From: Streptomyces acidicola
GTDB lineage: Bacteria; Actinomycetota; Actinomycetes; Streptomycetales; Streptomycetaceae
Direction: 5' to 3'
Assembly: GCF_009377235.1 (NCBI RefSeq)
Contig: NZ_VMNX01000008.1
Coordinates: 29,266-93,265, forward strand
Length of the DNA: 64,000 bases
Part shown: positions 7,372 through 14,615 of the stretch, one piece after another
Layout: the number at the start of each line of letters is the position of its first letter
How positions within the stretch are numbered: the stretch's first letter is position 1
Made by a program: the position numbers and the translations under genes
The notes under the pieces: generated by a model
What the model was told of the DNA's origin: nothing
Database searches by the model: none
What the model saw: only the letters and a program-made list of their open reading frames with translations

Positions 7372-9954
7372 TCACACCGGGGAGACGCACTGCTCCGCCC
7401 AGACGATCTTTCCGGTGGATGTCTGGCGGGTGCCCCAGCGGTCGGTGAGCTGACCGACGAGCAGCAGGCCGCGGCCGCCCTCGTCGAAGGTGCGTGCCCG
7501 GCGCGGGTGCGGAGCGGCGTTGCTGCCGTCGGCGACCTCGCAGATCAGGCACTGGTCCTGGATCAGCCGCAGCCGGATGGGGGCGGCGGCGTGCCGGATG
7601 GCGTTGGTCACCAGCTCACTGACGACCAGTTCCGTGGTGAACGTGAGGTCGTCCAGCCCCCAGCGGGCCAGCTGGTCGGACGTCACCTTCCGGGCGTCGG
7701 CGACGACGGAGGGCTCCTTGTCCAGGTCCCAGGTGGCGATCCGGTCGACGTCCAGGGCACGGGTACGGGCGATGAGCAGGGCGACGTCGTCCGTGGGCAG
7801 GCCGGGGAGCAGCCTCTCCAGGACGGTGTCGCAGGTGTCCTCCAGGTCCCGCCCGGGGTGGTGGGACAGAACGCGGCGCAGCGTGTCGAGGTTGCCGGGC
7901 CTGGCGTTGATCAGGCCGTCGGTGAAGAGGGCGAGCAGGCTGCCCTCGGGCAGTTCCAGCTCCGTGACCTCGAAGGGCAGACCTCCGACACCGAGCCGGG
8001 GACCGGCAGGGACGTCGAGCAGTCGGACCGTGCCGTCGCGCCGGACGAGCGCGGGAACGGGACCGCCGGCCCGGGCGATGGTGCAGTGCCGGGTGACGGG
8101 GTCGTACACCGCGTACAGGCAGGTGGCGGCCATGTCACCGGCGGTCTCCTCGGCCTCCGGGGTCTCAAGCACCTCCGGGATCCCGGTGCCCTCGGCCGTC
8201 TCGACCTGGCCATCCTCTTCGTCCCGGCTTTCGTCCCAGCCTCTCTCCCGGCTTTCCTCCCGGCTGTCGCCCGCCGCGCTGTTGCTCTCCGCGGCCAGGC
8301 GGATGACCAGGTCGTCCAGCTGGGTGAGCAGCTCGTCGGGGGCGAGGTCGACGTCGGCGAGGGTGCGCACCGCGATCCGCAGCCGTCCCATGGCCGCCGT
8401 CGCCTGGAGGCCGTGGCCGACGACGTCCCCGACGACGAGCGCGACCCGGGCGCCGGACAGCGGGATCACGTCGAACCAGTCGCCGCCGAAGCCTGCCTGG
8501 GTGCTGCCGGGCAGATAGCGCGTGGCGACCTCCACGGCCGGCTGCTGCGGCAGCTGCCTCGGGAGCAGGCTGCGCTGCAGGCTGAGGGCGGTGGCGCGCT
8601 CGCGGGTGTAGCGGCGGGCGTTGTCGACGCAGACGGCCGCCCTGGCCACCATTTCGCCGGCCAGCAGCAGGTCGTCGGGGGCGAAGGGCTCCGGGCGCCG
8701 ACGCGCGAAGACCGCCACGCCGAGCGTGGTGCCGCGGGCCCGCACCGGTATCGACATCACCGAGTGGAAGCCGTAGTCGCGTACCCGGGCGGCCCTGTCG
8801 GGGTGCGACCGGGTCCACCGGTCGAAGTCGTCGTCTCCCTTCCCGCTCAGGACGGGCCGGCCGGAGGCCAGGGAGCGGGCGGGCGGCGAGTAGTCCGGGT
8901 AGATGTCCACCGCGCCGAGTTTGACCGCGGCTTCGGGGGTGCCCTCGGTCGCGGACCGGTGGGCGACCCGGCGCAGGGTGATGGTGCCCACCACCGGGCC
9001 CGGGAACGGGTCGCCGCCGTGCAGCACGGAGTCGAGGAGATCGACGCTGACGAAGTCGGCGAGCCGCGGGACGGCCATGTCGGCGAGTTCGTCCGCGGTC
9101 CGCGACACGTCCAGAGTGGCTCCGATGCGGGCGTTCACCTCGTTGAGCACGGCCAGCCGCTGCCGTGCCTCGTACTGACCGGTGATGTCGCAGCCCGCCG
9201 TGAACACTCCGTGGATCCGGCCGTCCGGATCCGTCACGGGCGACATGGTGACCGCCCACCAGGTCACCTTCCCGGTCCCGGCCTCCGCCGCCGGGGCGGC
9301 GACCTCGTAGCGAACCTCCTGCCCCGTGCGGGCCACCGAGCGCATCGTCTCGATCAGACGCTGGGCGGACGCGGGGACGGAGGGTGCTCCCTCCTCCCGG
9401 GCGTCCCCGTACAGGTCCTCGACGGCGTGCCCGAGCACCTGCTGCTCGTCGAAGCCGAGCAGGCGGCACGTCGCGGCGTTCATCCGCAGGATCCGCCCGT
9501 CGACGTCGTAGACCGCCATGGTGAGCGGGGACCGTGCGAAAGCCCACTCCAGGAGCTGCGCGTCGTCGTACGCGCCGACGGCCCGCGACGGCGCCGGGGA
9601 GTGGACGAGGAACCACTGGGACTGTCCGTCGGCGGCCGGCGCCGACCAGGCCCGCAGGTCCGCCTCCAGAGGGTGACCGTCGTGGTGCCGCAGCGCGACC
9701 CGGCCGCTCCAGCTCTGCGACGCGACGGCGCGCCGCAGGGCCGCAGGGGTCGGATCCGCGGCCAGCAGGAGGGACGCGGGACGGCCGAGCACCTCGGAGG
9801 GCGTGTAGCCGAGCAGGTGCCGGGCGCCCGGGTTCCACGCCGTGACCAGGCCGTGTGCGTCCACGGCGGCCACGGCGTCCGGCGGCTGGACGGGATTCCT
9901 CTCCCCGTCCCCGCCCATCGGTCGCGGAGTGTCACCGCTCGAACGCATCGTCAC
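7372..9954 (-). CDS. PAS-PAS-GAF-SpoIIE phosphatase-HATPase signalling protein
   Basis: This 860-aa cytoplasmic protein has two PAS domains (about residues 25-125 and 130-260), a GAF domain (about 275-440), a SpoIIE/PP2C-type Ser/Thr phosphatase domain with GGDWFDVIPL and VVGDVVGHGLQATAAMG (about 460-700) and a C-terminal GHKL ATPase domain with ELVVSELVTNAIRHA and GGRGLLLVGQLTDRWG (about 735-855). Such proteins act in partner-switching control of sigma factors: the phosphatase dephosphorylates an anti-sigma antagonist and the ATPase can act as an anti-sigma kinase. An acidic, Glu/Ser-rich insert of about 55 residues interrupts the phosphatase domain near residues 555-610. No sigma factor or antagonist gene lies nearby, so it is an orphan. 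Confidence 0.9.
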   Translation of the reverse strand: MTMRSSGDTPRPMGGDGERNPVQPPDAVAAVDAHGLVTAWNPGARHLLGYTPSEVLGRPASLLLAADPTPAALRRAVASQSWSGRVALRHHDGHPLEADLRAWSAPAADGQSQWFLVHSPAPSRAVGAYDDAQLLEWAFARSPLTMAVYDVDGRILRMNAATCRLLGFDEQQVLGHAVEDLYGDAREEGAPSVPASAQRLIETMRSVARTGQEVRYEVAAPAAEAGTGKVTWWAVTMSPVTDPDGRIHGVFTAGCDITGQYEARQRLAVLNEVNARIGATLDVSRTADELADMAVPRLADFVSVDLLDSVLHGGDPFPGPVVGTITLRRVAHRSATEGTPEAAVKLGAVDIYPDYSPPARSLASGRPVLSGKGDDDFDRWTRSHPDRAARVRDYGFHSVMSIPVRARGTTLGVAVFARRRPEPFAPDDLLLAGEMVARAAVCVDNARRYTRERATALSLQRSLLPRQLPQQPAVEVATRYLPGSTQAGFGGDWFDVIPLSGARVALVVGDVVGHGLQATAAMGRLRIAVRTLADVDLAPDELLTQLDDLVIRLAAESNSAAGDSREESRERGWDESRDEEDGQVETAEGTGIPEVLETPEAEETAGDMAATCLYAVYDPVTRHCTIARAGGPVPALVRRDGTVRLLDVPAGPRLGVGGLPFEVTELELPEGSLLALFTDGLINARPGNLDTLRRVLSHHPGRDLEDTCDTVLERLLPGLPTDDVALLIARTRALDVDRIATWDLDKEPSVVADARKVTSDQLARWGLDDLTFTTELVVSELVTNAIRHAAAPIRLRLIQDQCLICEVADGSNAAPHPRRARTFDEGGRGLLLVGQLTDRWGTRQTSTGKIVWAEQCVSPV

Positions 9955-10071
9955 TCACCTCGCCGCAGACCACCCGCGAGGAACCCAGATCCCGAACTTC
10001 TTTTTATTACCCGCCATATGGATCAATAACCGGACAGACAGACTCCTACCGCTCCCTCCTCCTACTCCCTC

Positions 10072-12948
10072 CTACTGCTCCAGTGAGAGAGCGAAGAGAT
10101 GAGCCCTGGCCACCCCGTCGGGCGCGGTCAGTGTGATCGTGGTGAGCTGCCGGCTCGCGTCGAGTTCGATCACCTGGTGGAAGACGGCCGCCTTGGTGGC
10201 GAGGGGCCCGGTCCGGGTGTGGATCTGGCTCGTGGTCACCGCCTCGGTCTCGCCGTTCTCGGGGCCGGACGCCAGCCAGTTGGTGAGCGTGAGCTGCGCG
10301 GTCCCGCTGGTTCCGTCGGCGTAGCGGACCACCGCCGGGACGGTCACGGCCCCCGTGTCGCCCGCGCCGAGGACGTGCAGCTTCGCGTAGGCGCCCTGCG
10401 GGACGGTGATCTCCTGTCCGGCCGCGACGACGTTGTTGTTGGTTCCCTCGCTCCCGTTGGTGAAGAGGAAGGCGATCCCGTTGTCCGTCGTCTCCCCGGT
10501 CTGCGGCAGCTGGGCCATGGGGTACGTGCGGCCGGAGCCGTCGAAGTCCCCGTCGCCGTAGTACATCTCGGTGGTGATGCCGTCGTTGTCGAAGACGCCG
10601 GTGAGGTCGATCTGGGTGACGGTTCCGCTCTGCGGCGGTTCCGGCAGGCCCCAGGGGTCGGCGGGCACGGTCACCTTCACCGGGGCGATCCGCAGGTCGG
10701 GCCGTGAGCCGGCCGGGAGGATCACCGCCTCCCCGTCCCGTGGCAGGTCCAGCTCGACCACGCCGTCGCCCAGGTCGCGCCAGGCGGGGGCCGGGCCGCC
10801 GACCCCGGCGACCGTGAGCCGCCCGCGCAGCGAGTGTCGTATGCGGCACGGCTCCCCGGCGAGGCTGCGCACCCGGACCCAGCGGGTGCTGCCGCCCCGG
10901 CGGACCGCGCTGACCAGGAACGCGCCCTGAGTCCGGAAGTCGTGCAGCGTGACGTCCTGCCATGCGGTCGGAACGGCCGGGAAGACGCGGATCGTGTCGC
11001 CCCAGCTCTGGCACAGCATGTCGTGCAGGCTCTGCGCGGCGGACAACGGTGTCTCGACAACGGGCCCGGCCTCGTAGTACATGGTGTTGGGCTGCACGAA
11101 CCGGGCGACCAGCTCCCGCAGATACGTCAGCGAGTCGTCGCCTCGGCCCATCTGGGCGGTGATCGAGGCGGCGCCGGTGAAGCTGTAGCCGCGCAGGGCA
11201 CCCTCGAAGCTGATCCAGTGGTTCAGCGAGCGTTCGATCAGGTCACGGTGCTCGGGCTGCTCCCAGTTGACGAGGTAGAGGGGGTAGACCGACAGCATGT
11301 GGGAGTAGTGCCGGTGGGACTTCGCGAAGGGGACGCCTGCTCCGATCATGAAGCCGTTGTCGTCCACCGGGTAGTCGGTCAGCTTCTCCAGCACCTCGCG
11401 CCACTTCGGCTCCAGGGTGTCCCGGACGCCGAGCAGCTCGGTGGTCTCCAGCAGGGTGGTACAGCTCCAGCGCAGCAGCGCCAGGTCGTAGTTGCAGTCG
11501 GGGGCGTTGCCGTACTCGGGCGAGTGGGTCGTCGGCAGGTGCAGTCGTCCGTCCTCGCCCTCGTACAGGAAGTGCAGGTAGTAGTTGGTGGCGCGGCGCA
11601 GCAGCGGGTACAGGACGTCTTCCAGGACTCCCCGGTCCATGGTGTGACGGTAGGTCAGCCACACGTTGTGCAGCGCCCAGGGCAGGTTGCCGACCTCCGG
11701 GGTGGTGCTGACGCCCGGGACGGCGACCGTGCCGCTGCTGTCGCAGGTGGCGTCGGTGGCGCGGCGCACGCCCGCCGAGTCGGAGCGGTACTCGGGGCGC
11801 AGGGCGCCGATCAGGGTGTCGGTGTTCTCGGCGAGGGTGCGCGGGACGGCGTCCAGTTCCAGGTGGTTGGAGCCGTGCACCGCCCAGTACTCCAGCTGGA
11901 CGTTGAGGTTCCACCACACGGCCGGCCAGGGGGTGGACTCCAGCCAGGGGCCGGTGGTCGCCATGATCGGCGCGTGCTCGCGGGCGCCGGAGGCGAGCTT
12001 GTAGAGCTGGATCCAGTAGAAGCTCTGCAGCATCCCGTCGGGGACGGAGAGGAAGCTCTTGCGGTAGAAGCGGTGCCACCACTCGCGGTGGGTGCGCAGC
12101 AGGCTGGAGACGGGCAGCGCGGACGCCTTGCGGACGGCCGTCCTGGCTCGGCCCTCGGCGTCGGTGCCGGGGTGGGAGTGGGCGACGGACAGGACGTACA
12201 CGCGTTCGCCGCCGAGTGTGCGCTCCCGGTGAGCGGTGACGGTCTGGCCGCCCGCGACCAGTGACTGGACGACGACACCCGTGCCGTCCGGCTCCCGTGT
12301 GATCACCGGATCGGGATTGGGCTCCAGGCCCTCCGGAGGGTCCTCTCGGACGATGCGCGGGCTGACGGCGGGCGAGGGGACGAACTCCCAGCGGAAGTCC
12401 CGCTCCCCCACGCTCGCCGTCGCGGTGACGAGCAGCAGCGTACGGTCGTTGTGGACCAGGGCACGCAGTTCGATGCTGCCCTTGTCGGTGGTGACCGTGC
12501 CGCTGATCTCGGCGTTCCACAGGTTCAGGCGGAGGTCGGCACCGGTGATGGCGCCGACGGGACGCAGGAGGAGATTGCCGACGGGAAGGCGGGCCAGGCC
12601 CCAGTTGTGGCCGAACTCCGGCCGATGGTCCTGTACTTCGCTGTGGTGGACGGTGAAGCGGAGGGCGTTCGCCCCGGGTTCCCGGTAGACGATCGAGCCG
12701 AGCAGACCGTTGCCGAGGAACGGGCCCTCGTACCAGGCGCGCGGCAGTCGCCTCCATCGCGGGTCCTGTGCGGCGAGGAAGTCCCGCCACTCGCGGTCGG
12801 TCCGCATGCCGGTGACGGCCACGGGGCCGACGGCCGGGCCGGGCCGGTCCGCAGCCGCGGCCGGTTCCGCGACGCCCATCCCGGTCGTCGCTCCGGCGGC
12901 GGCGCTCGCGGCGACGCGGCCCAGGAACCCCCGTCTGCTGACTCCCAT
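10072..12948 (-). CDS. Tat-exported GH95-like glycoside hydrolase with C-terminal beta domain
   Basis: The 958-aa protein begins MGVSRRGFLGRVAASAAAGAT, a clear twin-arginine signal. ATG 12948 follows GGGAGA closely. The body resembles GH95 enzymes (alpha-L-fucosidase/galactosidase family): an N-terminal beta region with GPFLGNGLLGSIV, then an alpha/alpha barrel with HSPEYGNAPDCNYDLALLRW, SHRHYSHMLSVYPLYL and the C-terminal IRVFPAVPTAWQDVTLHDFRTQGAFLVSA. An extra C-terminal domain (about residues 770-958, starting GTVTQIDLTGVFDNDGI) is probably a beta-sandwich. A LacI gene lies 201 bp upstream on the same strand, and two operator-like palindromes are in the gap. The substrate sugar is unknown. 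A paralogue lacking the C-terminal domain is at 28743. Confidence 0.8.
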   Translation of the reverse strand: MGVSRRGFLGRVAASAAAGATTGMGVAEPAAAADRPGPAVGPVAVTGMRTDREWRDFLAAQDPRWRRLPRAWYEGPFLGNGLLGSIVYREPGANALRFTVHHSEVQDHRPEFGHNWGLARLPVGNLLLRPVGAITGADLRLNLWNAEISGTVTTDKGSIELRALVHNDRTLLLVTATASVGERDFRWEFVPSPAVSPRIVREDPPEGLEPNPDPVITREPDGTGVVVQSLVAGGQTVTAHRERTLGGERVYVLSVAHSHPGTDAEGRARTAVRKASALPVSSLLRTHREWWHRFYRKSFLSVPDGMLQSFYWIQLYKLASGAREHAPIMATTGPWLESTPWPAVWWNLNVQLEYWAVHGSNHLELDAVPRTLAENTDTLIGALRPEYRSDSAGVRRATDATCDSSGTVAVPGVSTTPEVGNLPWALHNVWLTYRHTMDRGVLEDVLYPLLRRATNYYLHFLYEGEDGRLHLPTTHSPEYGNAPDCNYDLALLRWSCTTLLETTELLGVRDTLEPKWREVLEKLTDYPVDDNGFMIGAGVPFAKSHRHYSHMLSVYPLYLVNWEQPEHRDLIERSLNHWISFEGALRGYSFTGAASITAQMGRGDDSLTYLRELVARFVQPNTMYYEAGPVVETPLSAAQSLHDMLCQSWGDTIRVFPAVPTAWQDVTLHDFRTQGAFLVSAVRRGGSTRWVRVRSLAGEPCRIRHSLRGRLTVAGVGGPAPAWRDLGDGVVELDLPRDGEAVILPAGSRPDLRIAPVKVTVPADPWGLPEPPQSGTVTQIDLTGVFDNDGITTEMYYGDGDFDGSGRTYPMAQLPQTGETTDNGIAFLFTNGSEGTNNNVVAAGQEITVPQGAYAKLHVLGAGDTGAVTVPAVVRYADGTSGTAQLTLTNWLASGPENGETEAVTTSQIHTRTGPLATKAAVFHQVIELDASRQLTTITLTAPDGVARAHLFALSLEQ

Positions 12949-13047
12949 CGCCGATCTCCCGTCCCATCGATCCGTACGTTGACCCGTACCTTGACCCGCG
13001 CATGGCCGGCGCATGGACCGGCTCATGGACTCGCCCATGCCCGCAAA

Positions 13048-13060
13048 TTGATCCGATGAC
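13048..13060. promoter_or_regulatory. Candidate LacI operator 1, upstream of the GH95-like gene
   Basis: TTGATCCGATGAC matches 11 of 13 bases of the perfect palindrome at 13123 and lies about 100 bp upstream of the GH95-like start. The site is inferred from shared sequence and location. Confidence 0.5.
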
Positions 13061-13122
13061 TGGCTAGTCGGGAGCGTAAGAAGAGGCCGATGGCGCGTCA
13101 ATACCCCTGACATGCACGGAGG

Positions 13123-13135
13123 TTCATCCGATGAA
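13123..13135. promoter_or_regulatory. Candidate LacI operator 2, perfect palindrome
   Basis: TTCATCCGATGAA is a perfect palindrome with 6-bp arms around one central base. It lies in the gap between the LacI gene and the GH95-like gene. Related sequences occur at 13048 and over the LacI start at 14198, the pattern expected for a regulator controlling itself and its neighbour. Confidence 0.55.
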
Positions 13136-13149
13136 TGGCAGGCTAGGGT

Positions 13150-14202
13150 CTACGCACGATCCGGAGGCGGCCCACTGCTCTCGCGCACCACCAGCTCGGT
13201 CGCCACCTCCACCCGGGTTGTCTCCGGCTGTTCCCCGGACAGCAGCCGCAGCACCATCCGGGCCGCGAGCGCGGTCATGTCGGCCAGGGGGGTGCGGATC
13301 GTCGTCAGGCGTGGGGTCACCCAGTCGGCGAACGGCAGATCGTCGAAGCCGACCACGCTGACGTCGTCCGGGATCCGCAGTCCCAGCTCCGCGGCGGCCC
13401 GGTAGGTGCCCAGCGCCTGGTGGTCGCTGCCCGCGAAGACCGCGGTCGGAGGCTCGCGCAGCGCCAGCAGTTCCAGCGCGTGCCGGTGCGCGGGGGTGTG
13501 CGTGAAGTCTCCGTACCGCACCAGCGCCGGGTCGAAGGGGAGCCCCGCCTCCGCCAGTGCCGAGCGGTAGCCGTCGACCCGCGCCCGTGAGGTGAGCCGA
13601 CGCTCCGGGCCGCTGATGATCGCGATCCGGCGGTGGCCCAGCTCGATGAGATGGCGGGTGGCGGCGAGCCCGCCGGGCCAGTTGGTCGCGCCCACCCACG
13701 GCGTCCCGGGCGCGGGCTCGTCGATCGGCGCGACCAGCGCGTACGGGATGCCGAGCCGGCCCAGCTCCTCGTGCTGTTCCGGCGTCAGCTCCGGCACCAC
13801 GAGGATCGCCCCTCGGGTGGGCCGGGTGGCCAGCGAGTCCAGCCACTGCCGGGCGCGCCTGGTCCTGCCGTGCGTGGCGGAGACGACCAGCCCCATGTTC
13901 GCGTCGTGCAGGACGTCCTCCGCACCGCGGATCAGCTCCACGGCCCAGGGGCTGTCCAGTTCGTTGATGACGAAGTCGATCAGCCCGCCGGGCTGTGCCG
14001 CGGTGGCCGTGGGACGGTGTTTCGCCAGATAGCCGTGCAGCTCCAGCAGGCGCTGCACCTTCGCTCGAGTCTCCGCCGATACATCGGACCTGTCATGCAG
14101 CACCTTGGAGACAGTGGAGACCGAAACTCCGGCATGTTCGGCGATCTCGGCCAGAGTTCGCCGCCTTCCGGGGTCAGATCCCGTCCGAACCGTTGACGTC
14201 AT
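13150..14202 (-). CDS. LacI-family transcriptional regulator
   Basis: The 350-aa protein has an N-terminal helix-turn-helix with hinge (LAEIAEHAGVSVSTVSKVLHDRSDVSAETRAKV, about residues 17-50) and a periplasmic-binding-like effector domain with GPERRLTSRARVDGYRSAL and DDVSVVGFDDLPFADWVTPRLTTIR. This is standard full-length LacI/GalR architecture. ATG 14202 follows AGGAGA by about 8 nt, and an operator-like sequence GTCATCGGATGAA (14198-14210) overlaps the start, suggesting autoregulation. It lies between a GH95-like gene (downstream, same strand) and a secreted beta-helix gene (divergent), so it probably controls a polysaccharide-use locus in response to a sugar. The ligand is not known. Confidence 0.93.
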   Translation of the reverse strand: MTSTVRTGSDPGRRRTLAEIAEHAGVSVSTVSKVLHDRSDVSAETRAKVQRLLELHGYLAKHRPTATAAQPGGLIDFVINELDSPWAVELIRGAEDVLHDANMGLVVSATHGRTRRARQWLDSLATRPTRGAILVVPELTPEQHEELGRLGIPYALVAPIDEPAPGTPWVGATNWPGGLAATRHLIELGHRRIAIISGPERRLTSRARVDGYRSALAEAGLPFDPALVRYGDFTHTPAHRHALELLALREPPTAVFAGSDHQALGTYRAAAELGLRIPDDVSVVGFDDLPFADWVTPRLTTIRTPLADMTALAARMVLRLLSGEQPETTRVEVATELVVRESSGPPPDRA

Positions 14203-14210
14203 CGGATGAA
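14198..14210. promoter_or_regulatory. Candidate LacI operator 3, over the LacI start codon
   Basis: GTCATCGGATGAA, read on the minus strand as TTCATCCGATGAC, matches the 13123 palindrome at 12 of 13 bases. It covers the start codon of the LacI gene and would fit autorepression. Confidence 0.5.
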
Positions 14211-14237
14211 TCTCCTACGTTTCCGGGGCGGTCGCGA

Positions 14238-14257
14238 GTTGCGAAAACTATCGCAAC
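14238..14257. promoter_or_regulatory. Inverted repeat, carbohydrate-operator-like
   Basis: GTTGCGAAAACTATCGCAAC has perfect 7-bp arms (GTTGCGA/TCGCAAC) and a 6-base spacer. It resembles the CGAAA...TTTCG type operators used by LacI-family regulators of Streptomyces glycoside hydrolase genes. It sits in the divergent gap between the LacI gene and the beta-helix gene, and is a different motif from the TTCATCCGATGAA sites, so it may bind another regulator. Confidence 0.5.
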
Positions 14258-14277
14258 CATGCTCACGGGAGTAAAGG

Positions 14278-14615
14278 TGATCCGCGATGACGACTCGATG
14301 CCGGCGCTGAGCTACGACGGCGGGGCGCACGACCGGGTGCGCGAAGAGCCGACCGGGGCCAGGTTCCGGGGCGACACGGTCCGCTGCGCCCGGCGGCCCT
14401 GGCCGGATGTCGAGATCACCGCCTGGCCGACGGCGGCACCGCCCCGGCCCACCGCCGCCCTGGACCTGCGCACGCACCGCGTCCGGACCGGGCGTGTGCT
14501 GCACACGGCCGCGGGTGCCTTCGCCGTGGGTCGCGGCGCGGGCGTGGAGCGGTCGGCCGGAACGGGGCTCGCCGCTTGGCGGCAGCCCCCGACAACGACT
14601 GAAGGCAGGACATGA
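14278..14615 (+). CDS. Small hypothetical ORF overlapping the beta-helix gene start
   Basis: This reading frame of 112 codons starts at GTG 14278, five nt after GGGAG, and ends with TGA inside an ATGA overlap with the next gene at 14612. The predicted protein (MIRDDDSMPALSYDGG...) is rich in Arg, Ala and Thr, has no signal peptide and resembles no family I know. It may be a real translationally coupled leader, a remnant of a larger gene, or chance open frame in GC-rich DNA. The overlap and ribosome-binding site are the only support. Confidence 0.3.
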
